Positions 24,906 to 31,608 of a DNA stretch of 44,709 nt are shown piece by piece. The DNA is taken from NCBI GenBank assembly GCA_021789355.1, contig JAJYJR010000002.1, positions 1 to 44,709 of the forward strand. Direction: 5' to 3'. The notes under the pieces are model-generated. The model saw only the letters and a list, made by a program, of their open reading frames with translations, searched no databases and was not told where the DNA came from. A program made the translations under genes and the position numbers. Source of the DNA: Chloroflexota bacterium. GTDB taxonomy: Bacteria; Chloroflexota; Limnocylindria; Limnocylindrales; CSP1-4. Position 1 is the stretch's first letter; each line of letters opens with the position of its first letter.

Positions 24906-25907
24906 GTGACGTCTCTCACCGACCTTCTTGGCCGCCCTCTGCGCGATCTCCGCATTTCGGTCACCGATCGCTGCAACTTCCGCTGCGGGTACTGCGTCCC
25001 GCCAGCTGGGCAGGTGCACTTCCGCCGGCACGACCAGATCCTCTCCTTCGAGGAGATCGAGCGGCTCGCGCGGCTCTTCGTTGGGCTCGGGGTCGGGAAG
25101 ATCCGTCTGACGGGCGGGGAACCGCTGCTTCGGCACGGGCTCGACGGCCTCGTCCGGCGGCTCGTCGCGCTCCCCGGGCTGGAGGACATGGGGCTGACGA
25201 CTAACGGGTTCCTGCTCGCGGCCCAGGCGCGAGGGCTGCGCGAGGCCGGGCTGCGCCGGGTCACTGTCAGTCTCGACGCGCTGGACGACGCGACGTTCCG
25301 CGGGCTCGCCGGTGTCGACGTTCCGGTCTCCACCGTTCTCGCTGGGATCGACGCCGCCATCGCGGCCGGGTTCGCCCCGGTCAAGCTCAACATGGTGATC
25401 CTGCGCGGCGTCAACGAGGATCAGATCCTGCCGCTTGCCGGCTTCGCGCGCGAGCGCGCTCTCGCCCTCCGTTTCATCGAGTACATGGACGTCGGGCCCG
25501 CCAACGGCTGGCGGCGCGACGATGTCGTGGACGCGGCGGAGATCCTCGCGCGGATCGGGCGAAACTGGCCGCTGGCGCCCGCGCCTGCGGGGTCGCCGGG
25601 CGAGGTGGCGCAGCGATACCGGTACGTCGATGGGGCAGGCGAGGTCGGTGTGATCGCGTCGGTGACGCGGCCGTTCTGCGCGAGCTGCTCGCGGATCCGC
25701 ATGACCGCCGACGGCCGGCTGTTCACGTGCCTGTTTGGCGAGCCTTCGATGGATCTGCGCAGCATGCTCAGGTCGGGGGCGGCGGATGACGAGCTGGTCG
25801 CGGCCGTCGCCTCGGTCTGGCGGGGCCGCGACGATCGCTACAGTCAGGTGCGCGCCGTCACGCATCCCTCCGCTGCGCGAGAGGCGATGACGATCATCGG
25901 CGGCTGA
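24906..25907 (+). CDS. moaA: GTP 3',8-cyclase MoaA (radical SAM)
   Basis: A 333-residue radical SAM enzyme that starts molybdenum cofactor synthesis by rearranging GTP to 3',8-cyclo-7,8-dihydro-GTP. The N-terminal cluster motif is DRCNFRCGYC (Cys23, Cys27, Cys30); the second, substrate-binding 4Fe-4S cluster uses FCASCSRIRMTADGRLFTC (Cys258, Cys261, Cys275). KIRLTGGEPLLR and the last residues IIGG (the catalytically important C-terminal Gly-Gly) are present. GTG 24906 is chosen as the start because it puts the conserved LGRPLRDLRISVTDRC at the normal distance. No other moa genes are in the window. It would serve the four or more molybdoenzyme subunits nearby. Confidence 0.95.
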   Translation: MTSLTDLLGRPLRDLRISVTDRCNFRCGYCVPPAGQVHFRRHDQILSFEEIERLARLFVGLGVGKIRLTGGEPLLRHGLDGLVRRLVALPGLEDMGLTTNGFLLAAQARGLREAGLRRVTVSLDALDDATFRGLAGVDVPVSTVLAGIDAAIAAGFAPVKLNMVILRGVNEDQILPLAGFARERALALRFIEYMDVGPANGWRRDDVVDAAEILARIGRNWPLAPAPAGSPGEVAQRYRYVDGAGEVGVIASVTRPFCASCSRIRMTADGRLFTCLFGEPSMDLRSMLRSGAADDELVAAVASVWRGRDDRYSQVRAVTHPSAAREAMTIIGG

Positions 25908-25932
25908 CCGGGACGCAGGGCTCGAGCCCGAC

Positions 25933-25968
25933 CCGGATGGCATGCCATCCGGCCCGTCACAACGGGCC
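25933..25968. terminator. Palindrome followed by terminator-like hairpin after moaA
   Basis: A perfect 20-base palindrome (25933-25952, centred on GCATGC) is followed, sharing two bases, by a hairpin with arms GGCCCGT and ACGGGCC and loop CACA (25951-25968). They lie 25 bases after the moaA stop codon. The second could terminate moaA transcription although there is no T-run. The palindrome may be a protein-binding or cruciform site; the insertion sequence begins 15 bases further on. Confidence 0.5.
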
Positions 25969-25982
25969 GCGCGACCCGGGCG

Positions 25983-26001
25983 CGCCTCAGAGGCCGTGAA
26001 T
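25983..26001 (+). repeat. Left terminal inverted repeat of the insertion sequence
   Basis: The sequence CGCCTCAGAGGCCGTGAAT pairs with the reverse complement of the right end at 27531-27549 in 17 of 19 positions. It begins 15 bases after the hairpin following moaA. Confidence 0.75.
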
Positions 26002-26060
26002 GAACCGCCCGCGGCGGACGCGCGCGGTCGGGTGAGCTGAGAGTCGTGGGTGGCTTGGGT

Positions 26061-26083
26061 GCTGGAGCGCGGCGCGCTCCAGC
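26061..26083. other. Perfect 10-base hairpin inside the insertion sequence
   Basis: Arms GCTGGAGCGC and GCGCTCCAGC enclose GGC. The hairpin lies downstream of the transposase stop codon within the element. It may terminate the transposase message or block transcription entering the element from outside. Confidence 0.6.
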
Positions 26084-26156
26084 GGTCGCTCGGCCCAGCC
26101 TGCGAAGCCGCGCCTGACGGCCCGGTCCGGAGCCTGGCCCGGCGTCGGATGCCCGC

Positions 26157-27536
26157 TCATCCGGCCGGCGCCGATGGGATGGCCAGGGTGCGGGCGAGGT
26201 TGTGCGCCAGGGCGAACCAGAGGAGCACGGAGCGGACCTTGTGGAGCCCGCGGACCGGGAGCTGCCAGAGTCCCCGGTTGCGGGCCAGGGCGTTCACCCA
26301 TTCGGCGGTGGCGGCGCGCCGGCGATAGAGGGTCTTGGCCGCCTCGGTGCCCATGCGGGCCCGCCACTCGGCAACCGCGGGTGGATCGGCGGGCAGGGGT
26401 GCGTGGGGATCCCGGGCCGCGCGCGGGACCGCCGGTGGCGCGTAGAGCCGGCTGCCGTGCCCGGCCAGCGCCTCGATGTCTGGGAAGGTGACGTAGCCGC
26501 TGTCAGCCAGGACGTCCGCGGGCGTTCGTCCGAACGCGCGTTCGATCTGGCGGATGGCCGGGGCGAGCTGGCCCTGGTCCGAGCCCACGTCGGTGACGGC
26601 GACCCCCACCACCAGCCCGGAGCCGACGTCGCTCGTGAGCTGGCCGTTGTAGGCGGGGCGGTAGCCGCCGTCGGCGAGGCGCATGACGCGCGCCTCGGGA
26701 TCGGTGGTGGAGGCGCGGGCCTCCGCCGGCGGGCGTCCCTTCTTCTGGGTGCGCCGCTTGGCGGCCTCGATGGCGGGCAGCGCCTCGAGCGCGCGGCGGG
26801 CCCGCGCGACCCGTTCGCGGGCGGCCCGCTCCCGGGCGGCGGTCACCCGCCGGCTGGTGGCTGCGGGGTCGTCCTCGAGTTCGCGCTTCAACGCTGCCAC
26901 CTGCGCCTCCGCGGCGGCCAGAGCCCGCTCGATCGTGGCCCGGCGGTGGAAGGAGCCTGCTCCGGCCGACGCCCACACCCGGATCCCGTCGTGCGCCACC
27001 CGGGTGAGGGTCACCTCGCCCGTGGCGAGGAGCGCCGCCACCGACTGCACGAGGAGTGCGTCGAGGAGATCGGCCTCGCTCACCCGGAAGTCGGCGAGGG
27101 TGTGGTAGTTGACGCCCACAGCGCCGCAAATCCAGCGGTAGGCGTCGTGCTCAGCGCACAGCCGATCGAGCGCCCGCGCCGAGCCAACCCCCTCGAGGGT
27201 GGCATACAGCCAGAGCGCCACCAGGATGGCGGGATCGATGGGTGGACGACCGCTGTGGCCCTCCACGGCCTTGATCCGCGCGTGGAACGCGGAGAGGTCG
27301 AGCCCCTCCACGAACGCCCACACCAGGCGCGCCCGGTGGTCGGCCGGCAGGAGGCTCTCGAGATCGCTCGGGCGCAGGGTGATCTGGGCGCGGTCAGGGC
27401 GCTGCAGGCGGGGCCGGGCCCGGCCTTCCTCACGTGGCTCGGGATCGCGCGGCGGGAGGTCGAACAGCTCGTCCATGTCGACGAGCGTAGCTGTGCGCCC
27501 CCGCCGCGGGAATCCCCGCGGGGCCGGAAGATTCAC
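26157..27536 (-). CDS. IS1182-family transposase
   Basis: A 459-residue DDE transposase, apparently intact. The N-terminal part carries the DNA-binding region typical of this family (LRPSDLESLLPADHRARLVWAFVEGLDLSAF and GRPPIDPAILVALWLYATLEGVGSARALDRLC). The catalytic core includes VAHDGIRVWASAGAGSFHR with the first Asp, then DVLADSGYVTFPDIEAL with the second, and the C-terminal domain AEWVNALARNRGLWQLPVRGLHKVRSVLLWFALAHNLART. A basic coiled linker with the KKGRPP stretch separates them. ATG 27536 lies inside the right end of the element; ATG 27476 (MDELFDLPPRD) is an alternative start. Confidence 0.9.
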   Translation of the reverse strand: MNLPAPRGFPRRGRTATLVDMDELFDLPPRDPEPREEGRARPRLQRPDRAQITLRPSDLESLLPADHRARLVWAFVEGLDLSAFHARIKAVEGHSGRPPIDPAILVALWLYATLEGVGSARALDRLCAEHDAYRWICGAVGVNYHTLADFRVSEADLLDALLVQSVAALLATGEVTLTRVAHDGIRVWASAGAGSFHRRATIERALAAAEAQVAALKRELEDDPAATSRRVTAARERAARERVARARRALEALPAIEAAKRRTQKKGRPPAEARASTTDPEARVMRLADGGYRPAYNGQLTSDVGSGLVVGVAVTDVGSDQGQLAPAIRQIERAFGRTPADVLADSGYVTFPDIEALAGHGSRLYAPPAVPRAARDPHAPLPADPPAVAEWRARMGTEAAKTLYRRRAATAEWVNALARNRGLWQLPVRGLHKVRSVLLWFALAHNLARTLAIPSAPAG

Positions 27537-27549
27537 AGCCTCTCAGGCG
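27531..27549 (-). repeat. Right terminal inverted repeat of the insertion sequence
   Basis: On the minus strand this reads CGCCTGAGAGGCTGTGAAT and differs from the left end at two positions. It overlaps the first codons of the longest transposase reading frame. Confidence 0.75.
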
Positions 27550-27643
27550 AACTTGTCAGAGTTGTGTCTGAGATGTTCGCGGCACGGGTGAGCGCTGGGC
27601 GGTTCCGGTAGCCACCCGAGGCTGTCGTCGCGACGAAGGAACC

Positions 27644-27683
27644 GGCGGGGAGGCAAAGGCTCCGTGCCCCACGCTTCCCCGCC
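27644..27683 (+). promoter_or_regulatory. Long hairpin in the leader before the CDF gene
   Basis: An 11-base stem (GGCGGGGAGGC with GCTTCCCCGCC, one G-U pair) closes an 18-base loop that itself holds GGC and GCC. It lies about 150 bases before the metal exporter start codon, in a stretch of 280 bases between the insertion sequence and that gene in which no other gene is visible. It could be an RNA regulatory element or part of a remnant. It does not match the NiCo, yybP-ykoY or cobalamin riboswitch patterns I know. Confidence 0.4.
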
Positions 27684-27831
27684 TCCGCATGCCAGCCGCA
27701 GAGCACCACCGCAGAGATGCCCGACAGCAGTCGATCGCACATCAGTCCCCGGGCGACGCCCGGATGCCCCGCCGGACCAGGGCGACCCGGATCGCTCGTC
27801 CAACGAAGTACCCGATGGGACAGCGTCCGTG

Positions 27832-28836
27832 ATGCCCGCGGCACGGACGGATGCCATCCCAGCGATCCCATCCGACGCGAACCCCACGCTGCACGCCCAG
27901 ACCGTCGCGCGGAGCGCACCGTCGCCCAGGCTTCTGGTGGCCTTGCTGCTGGCGTTGGGCGTCCTCATCCTCGAGGTCGCGGGCGGCCTGCTCACGGGAA
28001 GCCTGGCGCTGCTGAGCGACGCGACCCACGTCGCCGTCGACGTGGCTGCGCTGATCGTGGGGTCCTCAGCGGCCAGACTCGCGATCCGCGAGCCGAACGC
28101 CGCCCACAGCTACGGGTTCCACCGCCTGGAGTCGATCGGCGCCCTCGCCAACGGGGCGCTGCTCGTGGGCGCGAGTGCCGCGGTGCTCGCCGAGAGCGTG
28201 GGGCGGCTCCTCGCACCGACGCCCGTCGAAGCCGCGGGAGTCCTCGGCGTGGCGGTGCTCGCGCTGGTCACGAACACGACGTCCGCCCTCCTGGTGCACG
28301 GGGTCGAGCGGCGGACCAACGCGACGCGCGTGCTGGTGCTGCACCTTGCCGGCGACGCTGCCGGTTCCTCGGCCGTCATCGCCGCCTCGCTCGTGATCCT
28401 GGCCGGCGGTCCGCCGGTGCTCGATGCGGTCGCCAGCCTGACGATCGGGGTGCTCCTCGGGATCGCCGGCCTGCGGCTGCTGGGTGACGTGGTGCACATC
28501 CTCGCCGAAGGGGTTCCCGCGCAGGTCTCGCTTGCGACGGCTGGCACGGCCCTGCGTGCGGTGCCAGGCACGGCCGGGATCCACGACCTGCACGTGTGGG
28601 CCCTGGCCGAGGACCTGCCGCTGGTGACGGCACACCTCGAACTGCAGCCGGCGGCCAACGAATGCGACGTGCTGCCGGCCGCCACGGACGCACTGCGTCG
28701 GATCGGCGTTGCCCACGCCACGCTCCAGCTGGAACACGAGCCTTGCGGCCAGGGACGAGCCGACCTCGATCGCGACCGCAGCCAGCTGCTCACCGGGTCC
28801 GGGACTGCCGGGCCCGCCTGGAAGGAGGAACCATGA
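27832..28836 (+). CDS. Cation diffusion facilitator (Zn/Cd/Co exporter type)
   Basis: A 334-residue metal exporter with six membrane helices and a cytoplasmic C-terminal domain. Metal site residues are visible in helix 2 (LLSDATHVAVD: Asp63, His66, Asp70) and helix 5 (LHLAGDAAGS: His171, Asp175), the HxxxD pattern usual for zinc/cadmium transporters such as CzcD. The C-terminal domain reads GIHDLHVWALAEDLPLVTAHLEL, as expected. ATG 27832 is chosen because the N-terminal extension upstream is proline/arginine rich and unlike the family. Its stop codon overlaps the tusA start, so it is co-transcribed with the sulfur-carrier genes. Confidence 0.9.
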   Translation: MPAARTDAIPAIPSDANPTLHAQTVARSAPSPRLLVALLLALGVLILEVAGGLLTGSLALLSDATHVAVDVAALIVGSSAARLAIREPNAAHSYGFHRLESIGALANGALLVGASAAVLAESVGRLLAPTPVEAAGVLGVAVLALVTNTTSALLVHGVERRTNATRVLVLHLAGDAAGSSAVIAASLVILAGGPPVLDAVASLTIGVLLGIAGLRLLGDVVHILAEGVPAQVSLATAGTALRAVPGTAGIHDLHVWALAEDLPLVTAHLELQPAANECDVLPAATDALRRIGVAHATLQLEHEPCGQGRADLDRDRSQLLTGSGTAGPAWKEEP

Positions 28837-29070
28837 CCTCGCCAGAGATCGCGCAGCGCGTCGACGCCAAGGGCCTCTCGTGCCCGATGCCCGATCGTCC
28901 GCACCGCCCAGGCCATGAAGGCCCTCGTGAGCGGACAGTTGCTCGATGTCCTCGCCACCGACCCATGGTCTACCAGGGACTTCGAGGCGTGGTCGAAGTC
29001 GACCGGCAACCCCCTCGTCGAATCCGGCGCCGACGCCGGCGTCTTCCACTTTGTCCTCCAGAAGAAGTAG
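28833..29070 (+). pseudogene. TusA-like sulfur carrier, broken by a one-base insertion
   Basis: A strong AAGGAGG precedes ATG 28833. The first frame gives VDAKGLSCPMP, the TusA active-site motif with its sulfur-accepting Cys. After CCC the reading jumps at about 28889: removal of one G gives IVRTAQAMKALVSGQLLDVL and the rest of a normal TusA fold (ATDPWSTRDFEAWSKSTGN, FHFVLQKK) to the TAG at 29068-29070. The intact protein would be about 78 residues. Loss of TusA function would break the sulfur relay with the DsrE proteins next door, so a sequencing error is a serious possibility; the perfect preservation of the second half supports that or a very recent mutation. Confidence 0.88.
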
Positions 29071-29080
29071 GAGCCGCACC

Positions 29081-29635
29081 ATGACACTTACTCTCGAAGC
29101 GCCTGTCGAGGCGCCGGTCCCTGCCCCCCAGGCGGCTCCCGCCGCCCCGGAGGAGACGACACCGCACGGCATCCTGCTCATCGCCTACAGCGGCGAGCTC
29201 GAGAAGATCTGGGCCCTCATGGTGCTGGCCTCCAGCGCCGCCGCGATGGGCGCCACCTGCCGCGTGTTCGTCACCTTCTGGGCCCTGCAGGCGTTCGTCC
29301 GCGACGAGCGGCGCGTCACCGGCAACAACTGGATGCAGAAGCTCCTCGCGCTGATGCAGCGCCCCGGGATCAGCCACCGCAAGCTGTCCAAGATGGACTT
29401 CCTCGGCATGGGGCCTTGGATGATCAACAAGCTCGCGAAGCAGAACAGGAACGCGAGCCCGAAGGAGCTCCCCGAGGTCGCCCAGTCGATGGACGTCGAG
29501 TTCATCCCCTGCCAGATGACCATGGACCTGTACGGGCTCACCCGCGCGGACCTGGTCGACGGGATGGCCGAACCGGTCGGTGCCGCCACCGTCATCGCGC
29601 TCATGCAGCAGGGCTCCGCCCCGCTCTTCATTTAG
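29081..29635 (+). CDS. DsrE/DsrE2-like sulfur-transfer family protein
   Basis: A 184-residue protein of the DsrE/DsrF/DrsH superfamily. After a 28-residue Pro/Ala-rich tail comes ILLIAYSGELEKIWALMVLASSAAAMGATCRVFVTFWALQAF and then the DsrE2-type features: ISHRKLSKMDFLGMGPWM and VEFIPCQMTMDLYGL, where the Cys is the expected sulfur-binding residue. The C terminus AATVIALMQQGSAPLFI is characteristic. In sulfur oxidisers rhd-tusA-dsrE2 cluster together and TusA passes sulfur to DsrE2. Here it follows a tusA-like gene by 10 bases, supporting the same partnership. Confidence 0.9.
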   Translation: MTLTLEAPVEAPVPAPQAAPAAPEETTPHGILLIAYSGELEKIWALMVLASSAAAMGATCRVFVTFWALQAFVRDERRVTGNNWMQKLLALMQRPGISHRKLSKMDFLGMGPWMINKLAKQNRNASPKELPEVAQSMDVEFIPCQMTMDLYGLTRADLVDGMAEPVGAATVIALMQQGSAPLFI

Positions 29636-29715
29636 TCAATCCACGCGCCCGGCAGCGCCCAGCACCGAGACGCCAACGGACCCGGCCGAACGCCCGACGA
29701 GAGGAAGCAACGGAC

Positions 29716-30087
29716 ATGGCAGGCACCGAGAAGCTCCTGATCCTGGTCACGCATGGGCTGGACGAGCCCGAGAAGGTCACCATGCCACTGGTGATGGCCG
29801 TCGGCGCCCTGGCATCCGAGGTGGACATCGTGGTCGGGCTGCAGGAGGCGGGCGTCGAGCTGGCCGTGAAGGGCGCTGCCGACGCGACCGCGGCCGACGG
29901 CTACCCGTCACTGGCGAAGGTGATGGCCGATTACCGCGACCTCGGGGGACGCCTGCTGGCCTGCCCGCCCAGCGTCAACAAGCGCCATCTCGACGCCGCG
30001 ACGCAGTTCGTCGAGAACGCCGAGGTGATCGCCGCCGGGCGCTTCATCCTCGAGATGAGCTCGGCGTCCCACGTCCTCGTGTACTGA
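29716..30087 (+). CDS. Second DsrE-family protein
   Basis: A 123-residue member of the DsrE superfamily, shorter than the one at 29081. It shows the Rossmann-like start KLLILVTHGLDEPEKVTMPLVMAVGAL and the conserved LLACPPSVNKRHL with the likely sulfur-accepting Cys, followed by ENAEVIAAGRFILEM. It is 80 bases after the first DsrE gene and 18 bases before fmdE. Pairing of long and short DsrE proteins may give a heteromeric sulfur carrier like DsrEFH, though that is inference. Confidence 0.87.
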   Translation: MAGTEKLLILVTHGLDEPEKVTMPLVMAVGALASEVDIVVGLQEAGVELAVKGAADATAADGYPSLAKVMADYRDLGGRLLACPPSVNKRHLDAATQFVENAEVIAAGRFILEMSSASHVLVY

Positions 30088-30105
30088 CCTCCAGGAGAAC
30101 AACCC

Positions 30106-30708
30106 ATGGACGACACCGACATCCTCACTCAGGCCCTGGCCTTCCACGGCCACAAGTGCTGGGCCAGCACCGCCGGCGTTCGACTGGGGTTGGCCGCCAT
30201 GCGCGAGCTGGGTGCGGCGCGCGCGGGCGCCAAGGAGCTGCACGCGATCATCGAGACGGGCGACTACCACGGCGGGATGTGCTTCGGGGACGGCATCCAG
30301 TTCACCACCGGGTGCACGTTCGGCAAGGGCAACATCGCGAAGTCGGGGGAGGGGAAGTTCGCGCTCACCCTGATCGACAAGGGCGCCGGGCGGGCCGTGC
30401 GGGTGGCCTATCGGCCCACCCTGCAGCCGCAGATCCGGGCCACCGCGTTCATGCAGAAGCGCGCCGCTGGCGTGCCGGCCTCGCAGATCCCCGACGCGGA
30501 GCAGATGGAGGTCGTGCACCTCGTCTGGGACGCACCGGCGGACGAGATCATGACCGTCGGGGCGGTGCACTCGCGCGCGTGGAGCGAGCCCGCGGAGATC
30601 GTCCGCTTCGCGGTCTGCACCGGATGTGGCGAGCTCGTCGCCGAGCCGTACCTGCGGGTGGCGGAGGGCCGCACGGTCTGCGCGGCCTGCTCGGGCTATC
30701 CGCGCTGA
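30106..30708 (+). CDS. FmdE-family protein
   Basis: A 200-residue protein of the FmdE family, originally named from formylmethanofuran dehydrogenase subunit E. The N-terminal domain has LAFHGHKCWA (Cys18), DYHGGMCFGDGIQFTTGCTFGKGN (Cys59, Cys70) and the family's Zn- or metal-ligand pattern. The C-terminal zinc ribbon is CTGCGELVAEPYL with VCAAC. No methanofuran or formylmethanofuran dehydrogenase genes are here, so a role distinct from the archaeal enzyme is likely, possibly metal or sulfur handling for molybdoenzymes. The gene sits 18 bases after the second DsrE gene and 19 before TSUP. Confidence 0.88.
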   Translation: MDDTDILTQALAFHGHKCWASTAGVRLGLAAMRELGAARAGAKELHAIIETGDYHGGMCFGDGIQFTTGCTFGKGNIAKSGEGKFALTLIDKGAGRAVRVAYRPTLQPQIRATAFMQKRAAGVPASQIPDAEQMEVVHLVWDAPADEIMTVGAVHSRAWSEPAEIVRFAVCTGCGELVAEPYLRVAEGRTVCAACSGYPR

Positions 30709-30727
30709 GCACGAGGAACACGGATCC

Positions 30728-31474
30728 GTGCTGCTCTACGCGCTCGGCGGAACCAGCGTCTTCGTCTTCTCCGGCGTCATGGCCATGGCCGGCCTGGGCG
30801 CCGCCTTCCTCTTCGTGCCGCTCTTCTACTACCTGGGGGTGCCCCTCGGCCAGGCCACCTCGACCGCGCTGCTGCTGAACGCCGTCAGCCTCTCGGCCGC
30901 CACCGTGGCGTACTGGCGGGGGCGACTGATCGACTGGCGGGCAGGCGTGCCGGTGCTCGTCGCCGCAGTGGTGTTGGCTCCCGTCGGCGCCCGCCTGACG
31001 GCCAGCGTGGACCGACGCGTGCTGCTGGCGCTGTTCGTCGGCTTCCTGCTCTTCGCCGGCGCGATGATGCTCTTCTACCGGGCCCGGGCCTCCCGTCGCG
31101 ATGTCGGACGGGCGGCCGAGGCCGGGGTCGGGGCGGGCGTCGGCGGCGTGGCCGGGTTCCTGGGTGGCCTGCTCGGCGTGGGCGGCGGCAACGTCATCCT
31201 GCCCGGGCTCACCTGGCTGGGGCTCGAGCCGAAGGTCGCGGCGGGCACCACCGCCCTCGCGGTCTTCTTCTCCTCGCTCTCGGGGTTCGCCGGTCACGCC
31301 ACGCTCGGCGGCCTCGATCCGCGCTTCACGCTGAGCATGGCCGCGCTGGCCGCGGCGGGGTCGCTCGTCGGGTCGCACGTGATGAAGACTCGGCTGACCG
31401 GCCCGCAGCTCAAGCGGATCATCGGGGTGCTGCTCTGGGTGATCGCCGTGAAGATGGCGCTGGATCTGCTGTGA
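30728..31474 (+). CDS. TSUP-family permease (second copy)
   Basis: A 248-residue membrane protein with about eight helices and the two glycine-rich TSUP repeats: MAGLGAAFLFVPLFYYLGV and FLGGLLGVGGGNVILPGLTWLGL. It begins at GTG 30728 with GAGGAA nine bases upstream, shortly after the FmdE stop. Members of this family export sulfite, thiosulfate or organosulfonates. Coupling to TusA, DsrE and FmdE genes suggests that a sulfur compound, perhaps sulfite or thiosulfate, is the cargo. Confidence 0.87.
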   Translation: MLLYALGGTSVFVFSGVMAMAGLGAAFLFVPLFYYLGVPLGQATSTALLLNAVSLSAATVAYWRGRLIDWRAGVPVLVAAVVLAPVGARLTASVDRRVLLALFVGFLLFAGAMMLFYRARASRRDVGRAAEAGVGAGVGGVAGFLGGLLGVGGGNVILPGLTWLGLEPKVAAGTTALAVFFSSLSGFAGHATLGGLDPRFTLSMAALAAAGSLVGSHVMKTRLTGPQLKRIIGVLLWVIAVKMALDLL

Positions 31475-31608
31475 TGCGCCTCCTGGTGCGCCCTCGCCTG
31501 CGGACCGCGGCGCGGCGGTCCCCGGCGCGTCACGGGTGCCCCTCCCCACCTTGACCACCGCCCTCTGCCATCCGCTTCGTTCGCCATCGCTCTTCCGAGG
31601 AGTTCGTC

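Larger units (their letters stand above)
25983..27549. mobile_element. IS1182-type insertion sequence
   Basis: An element of about 1.57 kb bounded by near-perfect inverted ends and holding one complete transposase gene on the minus strand. The ends match at 17 of 19 positions. I could not find a clear target-site duplication beside them, so exact borders may be off by a few bases. It separates the moaA operon from the CDF-tusA-dsrE operon. Nothing recognisable is interrupted. Confidence 0.8.

Noticed and set aside
27550..27831. Known metal riboswitch before the CDF gene
   Set aside because: The stem is strong, but the conserved cores of the NiCo, manganese (yybP-ykoY) and cobalamin classes are not visible.
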